Shown here piece after piece: positions 19,853 through 32,321 of a DNA stretch of 64,000 nucleotides. The stretch spans positions 46,747,787 to 46,811,786 of the forward strand of contig CM060064.1 of assembly GCA_030533445.1 (NCBI GenBank), in the 5' to 3' direction. The stretch comes from Cyprinodon diabolis (Eukaryota; Chordata; Actinopteri; Cyprinodontiformes; Cyprinodontidae). Position 1 is the stretch's first letter, and every line of letters begins with the position of its first letter. Under the pieces are notes generated by a model that was given only the letters and a program-made list of their open reading frames with translations, was not told where the DNA came from and did not search any database. Both the position numbers and the translations under genes were made by a program.

Positions 19853-20005
19853 GACTTGGTTTTCCAAGTTTGAAGATGTTTGGCTTCCCATCCAGGAAGC
19901 TTTTTGAATATAAAATGTGTGGAAAAGCGTTGAGTTCCAGACTTTTACAGAGTGGCCCAACAAAAGCCTTGTTAGGGCTTAGAAAACATGCACATTGAAA
20001 CTGGA
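19853..20005. repeat. Interspersed repeat, copy 2
   Basis: Matches 1-151 in the same orientation along its whole length, with scattered substitutions. It is followed by GACTGAGAATCTCCACCAGC, the end also found in the related fragments at 52640-52755 and 55690-55765. Confidence 0.7.
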
Positions 20006-21120
20006 ATGACTGAGAATCTCCACCAGCATTTAGCAGAAGACCAAGTTCAGAACAAGCTGCTATAGATCAGGGCCTTCCTGCAGCTTTAACGAGCTTGGTT
20101 CTGACGACTCCTTCACTCGGATCTCCTGCACAGCTGGAACCAATCCAACTCCTCTGAACTCACAAGCAGAACACAATTCAGGACCTTAAATGTCCCCACA
20201 GCTCTTTTTTCTTAGTGTTTGTCTTAAGCTGTTCGAATCTTAATTTTTCCAGACCCACCAAGAGGAAGTCCTGCCCTGAGGCCCGCCAGCTCCAAACAGG
20301 AACCTCTGTGGGTGAGACAGCCCATCTTGGAAGCACATGTCTGAACAGAGAGGGAGCAGCTGGAAAAGGTTCTGTGAGAATCGCAAAATCAGTCAGAACA
20401 AACTTTCTGTCCGAAATGCGTTCCTGCAAATATCAAAATTAAAATGAAGAATATAAACAAACAGGCCCAGTTTATGTCATATCTGCTGTTGCTATAGAAA
20501 CGGATGCTGAACAGTCCTGGTCCAGTGTCAGTGTTTTCTCTGTTTAGCTTGAACCAAACCGAACTGGGTCGGCAGGAGAACCGAGCCAAGCTGCAGCCTG
20601 CAGGTAAAACCCAAAGGAAGAACCAGGAACAACCCTTGGGGGGTGGGGCTGGTGGGCGGGGGGCTCAGTTTGGTTCGTGCATCTGTGTTCTGTAACATCT
20701 CTGTCAAACAGTAAGCTCTGCAGCGCCCGTGGATGTGGCCCCAGCTGATGCAGACCTTGTTTCCTCGCCTCTGATTGGCCCGTTTGAGCAGCAGATGTTT
20801 CTTCTCTGGATAATCCAAACACGGACTGTATAGAATACATACCGGACCACAGGTTTGGACCTGCGTTTAGAGTAAACTGCTGTCGGAGTGGGATGATATC
20901 TGAGCCTTGAGGTCCAACAGAACCGAATGTGTTTGTCTAAACCAGTGAGGTTCAAGGCCAGAAGCAGTGAAATATGGATGTGGTCATCATGACCCAATAA
21001 AGATGGTTCTGGTGCAGCTCAGAATCTAACAAATTACATCACAGGGAGGAAAGCAGCTGAACCACCGACCAGGAAACAGAAAACACAGACATGAAGAAGA
21101 CTCGACCTGCTTCATCTACT
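20006..21120. other. Unassigned sequence left of the 21-bp array
   Basis: No gene or element recognised. Several 60-100 codon frames on both strands are without motifs. Confidence 0.4.
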
Positions 21121-21780
21121 GCTGCTAGACGAGGTTCTACTGCCATTAAAGCAGGCTCCTATTCTGCTAGAGGAGGTTCTGTTGCTGCTAGAGGAGGTTC
21201 TGTTGCTGCTAGAGGAGGTTCTGCTCCAGCTAGAGGAGGTTCTGTTGCTGCTAGAGGAGGTTCTGTTGCTGCTAGAAGAGGTTCTGCTGCTGCTAGAGGA
21301 GGTTCTGTTGCTGCTAGGGGAGGTTCTGCTGCTGCTAGAGGAGGTTCTGTTGCTGCTAGGGGAGGTTCTGTTGCTGCTAGAGGAGGTTCTGCTCCAGCTA
21401 GAGGAGGTTCTGTTGCTGCTAGAGGAGGTTCTGTTGCTGCTAGAAGAGGTTCTGCTGCTGCTAGAGGAGGTTCTGTTGCTGCTAGGGGAGGTTCTGTTGC
21501 TGCTAGGGGAGGTTCTGTTGCTGCTAGAGGAGGTTCTGCTGCAGCTAGAGGAGGGTCGACTGCAGCTAGAGGAGGTTCTGCTGATGCTAGAGGAGGTTCT
21601 GCTTTAGCTAGAGGAGGTTCTGTTGCTGCTAGAGTAGGTTCTGTTGTTGCTAGAGGAGGTTCTGTTGCTGCTAGAGGAGGTTCTGTTGTTGCTAGAGGAG
21701 GTTCTGCTTTAGCTAGAGTAGGTTCTGTTGCTGCTAGGAGAGGTTCTGCTTTAGCTAGAGGAGATTCCTTTTGTTGCTAG
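21091..21780 (+). other. Longest 5' open frame into the 21-bp array
   Basis: A frame opens at ATG 21091 (MKKTRPASSTAARRGSTAIK) and runs 229 codons of ARGGSVA-type repeats before a frame break at about 21770. The first 25 residues look unique but are mostly degenerate repeat units. RGG-like repeats occur in RNA-binding proteins, but there is no flanking domain and no intron signal that I trust. I regard it as a by-product of a stop-free repeat unit; transcription data would decide. Confidence 0.25.
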
Positions 21781-24700
21781 AGGAGGTTCTGCTTTAGCTA
21801 GAGGAGGTTCTGTTGCTGCTAGAGGAGGTTCTGCTGATGCTAGAGGAGGTTCTGCTGATGCTAGAGGAGGTGCTGTTGTTGCTAGAGGAGGTTCTGCTTT
21901 AGCTAGAGGAGGTTCTGTTGCTGCTAGAGGAGGTTCTGTTGCTGCTAGAGGAGGTTCTGCTCCAGCTAGAGGAGGTTCTGTTGCTGCTAGAGGAGGTTCT
22001 GTTGCTGCTAGAGGAGGTTCTGCTCCAGCTAGAGGAGGTTCTGTTGCTGCTAGAGGAGGTTCTGTTGTTGCTAGAGTAGGTTCTGCTGCAGCTAGAGGAG
22101 GTTCTGCTGCAACTAGAGGAGGTTTTGTTGCTGCTAGAGTAGGTTCTGTTGCTGCTAGGAGAGGTTCTGTTGCTGCTAGAGAAGGTTCTGTTGCTACTAG
22201 AGAAGGTTCTGTTGCTGCTAGAGGAGGTTCTGCTGCAGCTAGAGGAGGTTCGGCTGCAGCTAGAGGAGGTTCTGTTGCTGCTAGAGGAGGTTCTGCTTTA
22301 GCTAGAGGAGGTTCTGTTGCTGCTAGAGGAGGTTCTGTTGCTGCTAGAGGAGGTTCCGCTGATGCTAGAGGAGGCTCTGCTGATGCTAGAGGAGGTTCTG
22401 CTGATGCTAGAGGAGGTTCTGTTTCTGCTAGGGGAGGTTCTGTTGCTGCTAGGGGAGGTTCTGTTGCTGCTAGAGGAGGTTCTGCTGCAGCTAGAGGAGG
22501 TTCGACTTCAGCTAGAGGAGGTTCTGTTGCTGCTAGAGGAGGTTCTGCTTTAGCTAGAGGAGGTTCTGTTGCTGCTAGAGTAGGTTCTGTTGCTGCTAGG
22601 GTAGGTTATGTTGTTGCTAGAGGAGGTTCTGCTTTAGCTAGAGGAGGTTCTGCTTTAGCTAGAGGAGGTTCTGCTGCTGCTAGAGGAGGTTCCGCTGCTG
22701 CTAGAGGAGGTTCTGCTGATGCTAGAGGAGGTTCCTATTGCTGCTAGAGGAGGTTCTGTTGCTGTTGCTGCTAGAGGAGGTTCTGTTGCTGCTAGAGGAG
22801 GTTCTGTTGTTGCTAGAGGAGGTTCTGCTTTAGCTAGAGTAGGTTCTGTTGCTGCTAGGAGAGGTTCTGCTTTAGCTAGAGGAGATTCTGTTGTTGCTAG
22901 AGGAGGTTCTGCTTTAGCTAGAGGAGGTTCTGTTGCTGCTAGAGGAGGTTCTGCTGATGCTAGAGGAGGTTCTGCTGATGCTAGAGGAGGTGCTGTTGTT
23001 GCTAGAGGAGGTTCTGCTTTAGCTAGAGGAGGTTCTGTTGCTGCTAGAGGAGGTTCTGTTGCTGCTAGAGGAGGTTCTGCTCCAGCTAGAGAAGGTTCTG
23101 TTGCTGCTAGAGGAGGTTCTGTTGCTGCTAGAGGAGGTTCTGCTTCAGCTAGAGGAGGTTCTGTTGCTGCTAGAGGAGGTTCTGTTGTTGCTAGAGTAGG
23201 TTCTGTTGCTGCTAGGGGAGGTTCTGCTGCAGCTAGAGGAGGTTCTGCTGCAACTAGAGGTTTTGTTGCTGCTAGAGTAGGTTCTGTTGCTGCTAGGAGA
23301 GGTTCTCTTGCTGCTAGAGAAGGTTCTGTTGCTACTAGAGAAGGTTCTGTTGCTGCTAGAGGAGGTTCTGCTGCAGCTAGAGGAGGTTCGGCTGCAGCTA
23401 GAGGAGGGTCTGTTGCTGCTAGAGGAGGTTCTGCTTTAGCTAGAGGAGGTTCTGTTGCTGCTAGAGGAGGTTCTGTTGCTGCTAGAGGAGGTTCTGCTGA
23501 TGCTAGAGGAGGCTCTGCTGATGCTAGAGGAGGTTCTGCTGATGCTAGAGGAGGTTCTGTTTCTGCTAGGGGAGGTTCTGTTGCTGCTAGGGGAGGTTCT
23601 GTTGCTGCTAGAGGAGGTTCTGCTGCAGCTAGAGGAGGTTCGACTGCAGCTAGAGGAGGTTCTGTTGCTGCTAGAGGAGGTTCTGCTTTAGCTAGAGGAG
23701 GTTCTGTTGCTGCTAGAGTAGGTTCTGTTGCTGCTAGAGTAGGTTCTGTTGTTGCTAGAGGAGGTTCTGCTTTAGCTAGAGGAGGTTCTGCTTTAGCTAG
23801 AGGAGGTTCTGCTGCTGCTAGAGGAGGTTCTGCTGCTGCTAGAGGAGGCTCTGCTGATGCTAGAGGAGGTTCTGCTGATGCTAGAGGAGGTTCCTATTGC
23901 TGCTAGAGGAGGTTCTGTTGCTGCTAGAGGAGGTTCTGTTGTTGCTAGAGGAGGTTCTGCTTTAGCTAGAGTAGGTTCTGTTGCTGCTAGGAGAGGTTCT
24001 GCTTTAGCTAGAGGAGATTCTGTTGCTGCTAGAGGAGGTTCTGTTGCTGCTAGAGGAGGTTCTGTTGCTGCTAGAGGAGGTTCTGCTTTAGCTAGAGGAG
24101 GTTCTGTTGCTGCTAGAGGAGGTTCTGCTGATGCTAGAGGAGGTTCTGCTTTAGCTAGAGGAGGTTCTTCTGATGCTAGAGGAGGTGCTGTTGTTGCTAG
24201 AGGAGGTTCTGCTTTAGCTAGAGGAGGTTCTGCTTTAGCTAGAGGAGGTTCTGTTTCTGCTAGAGGAGGTTCTGTTTCTGCTAGAGGAGGTTCTGTTTCT
24301 GCTAGAAGAGGTTCTGTTGCTGCTAGAGGAGGTTCTTCTCCAGCTAGAGGAGGTTCTGTTGCTGCTAGAGGAGGTTCTGCTCCAGCTAGAGGAGGTTCTG
24401 TTGCTGCTACAGGAGGTTCTGTTGCTGCTAGAGGAGATTCTGCTCAAGCTAGAGGAGGTTCTGTTGCTGCTAGAGGAGGTTCTGTTGCTGTTAGAGGAGG
24501 TTCTGCTGCAGCTAGAGGAGGTTCTGTTGCTGCTAGGAGAGGTTCTGCTGATGCTAGAGGAGGTTCTGCTGATGCTAGAGGAGGTGCTGTTGTTGCTAGA
24601 GGAGGTTCTGCTTTAGCTAGAGTAGGTTCTGTTGCTGCTAGGAGAGGTTCTGCTTTAGCTAGAGGAGATTCTGTTGTTGCTAGAGGAGGTTCTGTTTTTG

Positions 24701-27700
24701 CTAGAGGAGGTTCTGTTGCTGCTAGGAGAGGTTCTGCTGCAGCTAGAGGAGATTCGCTGCAGCTAGAGGAGGTTCTGTTGCTGCTAGAGAAGGTTCTGTT
24801 GCTGCTAGAGAAGGTTCTGTTGCTGCTAGAGTAGGTTCTGTTGTTGCTAGAGGAGGTTCTGCTTTAGCTAGAGGAGGTTCTGTTGCTGCTAGAGGAGGTG
24901 CTGTTGTTGCTAGAGGAGGTGCTGTTGTTGCTAGAGGAGGTGCTGTTGTTGCTAGAGGAGGTTCTGCTTTAGCTAGAGGAGGTTCTGCTTTAGCTAGAGG
25001 AGGTTCTGCTTTAGCTGGAGGAGGTTCTGTTTCTGCTAGAGGAGGTTCTGTTTCTGCTAGAGGAGGTTCTGTTGCTGCTAGAGGAGGTTCTGCTTTAGCT
25101 AGAGTAGGTTCTGTTGCTGCTAGGAGAGGTTCTGCTTTAGCTAGAGGAGATTCTGTTGTTGCTAGAGGAGGTTCTGCTTTAGCTAGAGGAGGTTCTGTTG
25201 CTGCTAGAGGAGGTTCTGTTGCTGCTAGAGGAGGTTCTGCTGATGCTAGAGGAGGTTCTGCTTTAGCTAGAGGAGGTTCTGTTGCTGCTAGGAGAGGTTC
25301 TGCTGCAGCTAGAGGAGGTTCGCTGCAGCTAGAGGAGGTTCTGTTGCTGCTAGAGGAGGTTCTGTTGCTGCTAGAGGAGGTTCTGTTGCTGCTAGAGGAG
25401 GTTCTGTTGCCGCTAGAGTAGGTTCTGTTGTATCTAGAGGAGGTTCTGCTTTAGCTAGAGGAGGTTCTGTTGCTGCTAGAGGAGGTTCTGATGCTGCTAG
25501 AGGAGGTTCTGCTGCTGCTAGAGGAGGTTCTGCTGATGCTGAAGGAGGTGCTCTTGTTGCTAGAGGAGGTTCTGCTTTAGCTAGAGGAGGTTCTGCTTTA
25601 GCTAGAGGAGGTTCTGCTTTAGCTAGAGGAGGTTCTGCTGATGCTAGAGGAGGTGCTGTTGTTGCTAGAGGAGGTTCTGCTCTAGCTAGAGGAGGTTCTG
25701 CTTTAGCTAGAGGAGGTTCTTTTTCTGCTAGAGGAGGTTCTGTTTCTGCTAGAGGAGGTTCTGTTTCTGCTAGAGGAGGTTCTGTTGCTGCTAGAGGAGG
25801 TTCTGTTGCTGCTAGAGGAGGCTCTGTTGCTGCTAGAGGAGGTTCTGCTCCAGCTAGAGGAGGTTCTGTTGCTGCTAGATGAGGTCCTGTTGCTGTTAGA
25901 GGAGGTTCTGTTGCTGTGAGAGGAGGTTCTGTTGTTGCTAGAGGAGGTTCTGTTGCTGCTAGAGTAGGTTCTGTTGCTGCTAGGGGACATTCTGTTGTTG
26001 CTAGAGGAGGTTCTGCTGATGCTAGAGGAGGTTCTGCTGATGCTAGAGGAGGTGCTGCTGTTGCTAGAGGAGGTTCTGCTTTAGCTAGAGGAGGTTCTGT
26101 TGCTGCTAGATGAGGTTCTGTTGCTGCTAGGAGAGGTTCTGCTGCAGCTAGAGGAGGTTCTGCTGCAGCTAGAGGAGGTTCTGCTGCTGCTAGATGAGGT
26201 TCTGTTGCTGTTTGAGGAGGTTCTGTTGCTGTTAGAGGATGTTCTGTTGTTGCTAGAGGAGGTTCTGTTGCTGCTAGAGTAGGTTCTGTTGCTGCTAGGG
26301 GAGGTTCTGCTGCAGCTAGAGGAGGTTCTGTTGCTGCTAGAGTAGGTTCTGTTGCTGCTAGGAGAGGTTCTGTTGCTGCTAGAGGAGGTTCTGTTGCTGC
26401 TAGAGAAGGTTCTGTTGCTGCTAGAGTAGGTTCTGTTGCTGCTAGAGTAGGTTCTGTTGTTGCTAGAGGAGGTTCTGCTTTAGCTAGAGGAGGTTCTGCT
26501 TTAGCTAGAGGAGGTTCTGCTTTAGCTAGAGGAGGTGCTGTTGTTGCTAGAGGAGGTTCTGCTTTAGCTAGATGAGGTTCTGCTGATGCTAGAGGAGGTT
26601 CTGTTGCTGCTAGAGGAGGTTCTGCTGATGCTAGAGGAGGCTCTGCTGATGCTAGAGGAGGTTCGGCTGATGCTAGAGGAGGTTCTGTTGCTGCTAGAGG
26701 AGGTTCTGTTGCTGCTAGAGGAGGTTCTGTTGCTGCTAGGAGAGGTTCTGCTTTAGCTAGAGGAGGTTCTGTTGCTGCTAGAGAAGGTTCTGTTGCTGCT
26801 AGAGGAGGTTCTGTTGCTGCTAGAGGAGGTTCTGTTGCTGCTAGAGAAGGTTCTGTTGCTGCTAGAGTAGGTTCTGTTGCTGCTAGAGGAGGTTCTGTTG
26901 CTGCTAGAGGACATTCTGTTGTTGCTAGAGGAGGTTCTGCTGATGCTAGAGGAGGTTCTGCTGATGCTAGAGGAGGTTCTGTTGCTGCTAGAGGAGGTTC
27001 TCCTGATGCTAGAGGAGGTTCTGCTGATGCTAGAGGAGGTGCTGCTGTTGCTAGAGGAGGTTCTGCTTTAGCTAGAGGAGGTTCTGTTGCTGCTAGATGA
27101 GGTTCTGTTGCTGCTAGGAGAGGTTCTGCTGCAGCTAGAGGAGGTTCTGCTGCAGCTAGAGGAGGTTCTGCTGCAGCTAGAGGAGGTTCTGCTGCTGCTA
27201 GATGAGGTTCTGTTGCTGTTTGAGGAGGTTCTGTTGCTGTTAGAGGAGGTTCTGTTGTTGCTAGAGTAGGTTCTGTTGCTGCTAGGGGAGGTTCTGCTGC
27301 AGCTAGAGGAGGTTCTGTTGCTGCTAGAGTAGGTTCTGTTGCTGCTAGAGTAGGTTCTGTTGCTGCTAGGAGAGGTTCTGTTGCTGCTAGAGGAGGTTCT
27401 GTTGCTGCTAGAGGAGGTTCTGTTGCTGCTAGAGAAGGTTCTGTTGCTGCTAGAGTAGGTTCTGTTGTTGCTAGAGGAGGTTCTGTTGTTGCTAGAGGAG
27501 GTTCTGTTGTTGCTAGAGGAGGTTCTGCTTTAGCTAGAGGAGGTTCTGCTTTAGCTAGAGGAGGTGCTGTTGTTGCTAGAGGAGGTTCTGCTTTAGCTAG
27601 ATGAGGTTCTGCTGATGCTAGAGGAGGAGCTGTTGTTGCTAGAGGAGGTTCTGCTTTAGCTAGAGGAGGTTCTGTTGCTGCTAGAGGAGGTTCTGCTGAT

Positions 27701-28612
27701 GCTAGAGGAGGCTCTGCTGATGCTAGAGGAGGTTCTGTTGCTGCTAGAGGAGGTTCTGTTGCTGCTAGAGGAGGTTCTGTTGCTGCTAGGAGAGGTTCTG
27801 CTTTAGCTAGAGGAGGTTCTGTTGCTGCTAGAGGACATTCTGTTGTTGCTAGAGGAGGTTCTGCTGATGCTAGAGGAGGTTCTGCTGATGCTAGAGGAGG
27901 TTCTGTTGCTGCTAGAGGAGGTTCTCCTGATGCTAGAGGAGGTTCTGCTGATGCTAGAGGAGGTGCTGCTGTTGCTAGAGGAGGTGCTGCTTTAGCTAGA
28001 GGAGGTTCTGTTGCTGCTAGATGAGGTTCTGTTGCTGCTAGGAGAGGTTCTGCTGCAGCTAGAGGAGGTTCTGCTGCAGCTAGAGGAGGTTCTGTTGCTT
28101 CTAGGGGAGGTTCTGTTGATGCTAGAGGAGGTGCTGTTGTTGCTAGAGGAGGTTCTGCTTTAGCTAGAGGAGGTTCTGTTGCTGCTAGAGGAGATTCTGT
28201 TGTTGCTAGAGGAGGTTCTGCTGATGCTAGAGGAGGTTCTGCTGATGCTAGAGGAGGTTCTGTTGCTGCTAGAGGAGGTTCTGCTTTAGCTAGAGGAGGT
28301 TCTGTTGCTGCTAGATGAGGTTCGCTGCAGCTAGAGGAGGTTCTGTTGATGCTAGAGGAGGTTCTGTTGCTGCTAGAGTAGGTTCTGTTGTTGCTAGAGG
28401 ACGTACTGCTTTAGCTAGAGGAGGTTCTGTTGCTGCTAGAGGAGGTTCTGTTGTTGCTAGAGGAGGTTCTGTTGCTGCTAGAGTAGGTTCTGTTGTTGCT
28501 AGAGGACGTACTGCTTTAGCTAGAGGAGGTTCTGTTGCTGCTAGAGGAGGTTCTGTTGTTGCTAGAGGACGTACTGCTTTAGCTAGAGGAGGTTCTGTTG
28601 CTGGATCTTCTC
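21121..28612 (+). repeat. 21-bp tandem array of about 356 units
   Basis: The consensus unit is seven codons for Arg-Gly-Gly-Ser-Val-Ala-Ala (AGAGGAGGTTCTGTT then GCTGCT). It is stop-free in a second forward frame (Glu-Glu-Val-Leu-Leu-Leu-Leu), has TAG once per unit in the third, and reads Ser/Asn/Arg/Thr repeats on the minus strand. Units at both edges are degenerate, as expected for a minisatellite. Variant units (GCTTTAGCT, GCTGATGCT, GCTCCAGCT, GTTGTTGCT) recur in higher-order blocks. Frame-breaking variants (for example near 21770, 22735, 23893, 24755, 28320) mean no single frame spans the array. Confidence 0.95.
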
Positions 28613-29936
28613 AGCAGTTTTTTACATCCTGGCTCCATAATGAACTGGTCGGTTCCAGCCTCTTATCTGTCGATAGCAGAATTGTTTTTCTCTGATGATA
28701 AGAGCAGCGCCTCCGTCTTTGATTAGTTTAGTCTGGACTCAGTAATCTGCACTGAGGGAGAACAGCCATCAGACGTGATGCTTTCTGAGTCAAAGCTATT
28801 CAGAGTTTGATAGGCTTCAGATTTCGACCTAACCCTTTAAAGCCTGAACCAGGAAATAATTGACAGAAGATTCTAATTTTCATTTCATTTTCATTGAACT
28901 TTGTGACAAATGAAATAACTATATAAATTTTGTAAAAACATTAAATTACATCATTTATTTGCATCAATTTTGATATATTATGCATTTCTATATCATCTTT
29001 TATATGTTTTCTGTTCACTACATGTGTCTGATTATGTGAGTCAGGGTTTGAGGAACAAAAACATCACACTGATGCTGCAGAGGTTTCAAAATCTCCTGTA
29101 TCAAATATGATACACTTGACTTTAAAGGGTTAATTTACCCTGAAAATGCAGAATGTTTCAGAATAAAGGAGAACAGTTTGATTATGGTGGGAAAGAAATG
29201 AACCATCCAAGGTTTGACTGTTGGACAGAAGATTGTTCCAGATTATCTAAATCCTGTCTGTCTGTAGAACCCAGCAGAGCGCTGTTCTGTACACCTCCTC
29301 CTTTTTTTCCCCATGCTGCTGCATCTAGTTCATGATGACTGATATCTCAGTGACTCATTATTGCAAGACGGGAGTTTTTGTTAACCAGGGAGGATTAGAA
29401 CAGCTTAGATTCCCAGAAAGCTGTTCTTCCATCAGCCATGAACCTCTCTGCTCTCTCACACGTCACATGTTCCATCGACGATCGTATAGTTTAGCAGCAG
29501 CTCCAGACAACCGACACATTCTTCATTTCAGATCATTCAAATGTCAAACAGCCTAAAAGATCGATTTGAATCAAATTTGAACAGTTTGCCGCATGTTTGC
29601 AGAAATGTTCTCTCCGAAGTAGCAGCTGTTGCAGCTGCATGATGCTGACCAGCTTAGGATCTCTGAGCTGACCTGAGAAGATCCCAGATCTGATCCAAAA
29701 CAGAGAAACCGTTTCTGAACAGCTGCTGAATGACCTCTGTGAAAAAACAGGCTTCAACGTGTGACAAGAGGAACAGGAGATACAGAGAGTGAGAAGAACC
29801 CATGAGAGTGCACAGCATAAGGGGTGCAGAAAACAAGGTTTTCGGACCAGAACCATGAAACGATGACTAAGGTGAACCGTGAAGCCAAAGCTGACATCAA
29901 ACCATAACCTTTGCTCTCATTATTTTAGACGCAGAT
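28613..29936. other. Unassigned intergenic stretch
   Basis: AT-rich sequence without a recognisable gene or element. Confidence 0.4.
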
Positions 29937-29961
29937 CTGTCTGAATGAGCTTTAGAATGGA

Positions 29962-30602
29962 CAGGGGCGGATTTACCAATAGACAAAACTAGGCAGGTGC
30001 CTAGGGCCCCAAGTTCCTGGGGGCCCCATAAAACTCTGTTTCAAATCTAGCACTTTGATTTCTAAAAAGCTCCTAGCGCCAAACCTAGAGACTTTTTTCT
30101 GCTACTGGAGACTTTGGAGACAACATCTAAAAGCAGCGAACTCTGCTCTCCAGAGCAAGTAGATTGGTAACCCCGCCTCCTGCTCTCCTCTATCTTGTCT
30201 GCTGTCATGATTCATGCAGCTATTATTTCATCCAAATGAAAAATGGAGAACAGATAAGCAGATCATGGCTTGTCTACAGTGAAAAGAAGGACTGGGTTAT
30301 TTACTTTGGCCTTTTTGGAAACACAGGAAGGAGCAATCAGCTAAGTGAGCTTAGTGCTTGGAAAAAATCTTTCATTCCTTTAGAGACAGCATGAAAAGTC
30401 AGCTGAGTACAAAACATAGAGAGGAAAACAAGAAGAAAAGGGACAAGAAGAGAGGGACACAACCTAGAACAGATAATGGATGTCTATTCTATTAACATTT
30501 CTATATCTGGAGAATGGGGCTGTTTGATGTGTTGTCTTCTCATCTCAGAGGGGCCCCTGCCTGTCTTTGCCTAGGGCCCCAAATCTCCTAAATCCGCCCC
30601 TG
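29962..30602 (+). mobile_element. hAT element D, shorter copy
   Basis: The ends CAGGGGCGGATTTA and TAAATCCGCCCCTG are inverted repeats. It is homologous in inverted orientation to 32322-33233 but lacks about 280 bp near its left side. The left flank (29937-29961) is also shared with the other copy, including the target-duplication sequence, so the two copies derive from one insertion by inverted duplication. It contains an open segment at 30164-30394. Confidence 0.8.
30164..30394 (+). pseudogene. TTF/ZMYM-type finger remnant of a hAT transposase
   Basis: This 76-codon frame contains SRSWLVYSEKKDWVIYFGLF and then LSELSAWKKSF, resembling the TTF-type finger of ZMYM1-like hAT transposases (R-x-W-L-x-Y-S ... 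C-x2-C-x-L-F ... W-K). The expected cysteines are replaced by other residues, and the downstream transposase is absent, so it is inactive. The translation is identical to that of 32530-32760. The assignment rests on the motif and on the surrounding hAT ends. Confidence 0.5.
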
Positions 30603-30612
30603 CTGACGATGG

Positions 30613-32310
30613 ACTGCAACTAATAATTATGTTGTTAACTGATTAATCTCTTGATTTTATTTTGATTAATTAATTAATAAGTAAAGCTCAAATTAAGCCA
30701 CTCGAGGAGTTCTGGATGGAATCTACTAACAGACAAAAAAGGTTTGCATCTTGAATGCAAAATGTTAATAAAAGCAGGTGGTCCTGTCAGCTAATGGCAT
30801 ATTTTAGAGTCTGTACTTCTGTTAATGATTCATCAATGACTAAAATAGTCTTATTCCTTAATAAGTGATTCATGGGATTTATTGTTTCTGCCCCTGGTCT
30901 GAACAAAGCAAAACATCCAAAGTAATAATTAATCTTAGAGCAGCTCAGATAAATCCTTCTTTGTGGATTTGCTCAATTTCATTTTTTTTTTTTTAATCTG
31001 CAGCTCTTTGTTTTCTCTGATCCGTCAGAGAGAAGAAAACATGAAGTTGGTGGTAAAAAAGTGTGTCACACATGAAAGGACACAATAAAGCAGCAGAATC
31101 CTGTTGCTGCATCTCTTTATGAAGTTTCACTCTTCAAACTGAAATATTGACGGATGGTTCTGATCCAATGGTCACCGGCGCTGTATGGTTTTCTCCTCCA
31201 GGACGGTTGGAGTCTCCTGTTGTCCTGCTGAAGTGCCTTTGAGCCAGATGTTGAACCTGCTGCACCAGGTAAATCAGAAGTTTCGATTCTGGATTTCATT
31301 CTTTTCAAATTTCCTTTTACGAACATGTTTTGCTTGGAACAGTAACGGAACAGCGCTCCCTCCATGCAGCTGCAGGCGGTTCCACACATTATGGGATGTA
31401 TGAAGCTAAACTTTAGTACATTACAGAATTTCTCCCAATCATAAACTTACATACCTACATATAAAAGCTGCACACATGAGGCCCTCTGGGCTCTTTGGGT
31501 TTTGTCCACTTCTGTTTTTTGTTTTCTCTTCATCCAGATGTTTTTAATTAGATTCCTTTGAACATGTGCAGCTCCAGAAAAAGTAGAGCGTAACAGACTT
31601 GGGTCGCTGTTGCCTTTGATCCAGCCTTCAGATCTACAGCCATCCATCTTTTTTGGAGGTTAAACCCAGACACCAAAGGTCAGACGCTCAAAGGGAAAAC
31701 CTAAACGCTTCAGAATCCGAGTCAGAATCAGTCATTCAGCTGATTGGTCCAGTTCTGACGCCTCTCGTGATGTCATTATATTTATGAGCAGGAGAAATGG
31801 CAGATTGTGTTTCCAGTGGGGCTTTAATGATGTAACTTCTCAAACCCTCCAGTGGAAATTGTAAAAACGTATTTAACTATTTGCTCCAGTTAAATAAAAA
31901 GACATCTATGGATATCACTCAATAAGATCTTTATTTTTATCTTTGCAAAGAGAGAACAGTTCATCATGCGGCCCTTATTGCTTGGTAATCAGCCCTGTTC
32001 TGCCTTGGCAGCGTTCGTTTCCCCTTACTTACAATAATGGAAAGTTGTCTGAGTCAAAACAAATTAGACACTTTGGTTAAACAGTAAAATGTTATGAATA
32101 AACCTGAGAAAGAATCTGGTTTGTTATGGGAAGAAGGTATGTCTGGTCTAAAAACAGCCTCACACAGGAGAATCGTTTGGCCTTGCAGGTGAAACAGGCT
32201 GAGTGAAAACTTTTATAGTGACTAAATAGGATAAATTAATATATGAAAAAAAAGAAACACAATTTTTAAAAACTGAGTACATGAGCCCTGTGGACCAGAA
32301 CCAGAGACCG
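30613..32310. other. Spacer between the inverted hAT copies
   Basis: About 1.7 kb of AT-rich sequence without a recognisable gene or element. Short open frames on both strands lack motifs. Confidence 0.4.
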
Positions 32311-32321
32311 AAATCCATCCT

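Noticed and set aside
21182..28600. Leu/Glu-rich (EEVLLLL) and minus-strand Ser/Asn/Arg/Thr frames as genes
   Set aside because: They are alternative frames of a 21-bp repeat whose unit lacks stops in those frames; no flanking domains support them.
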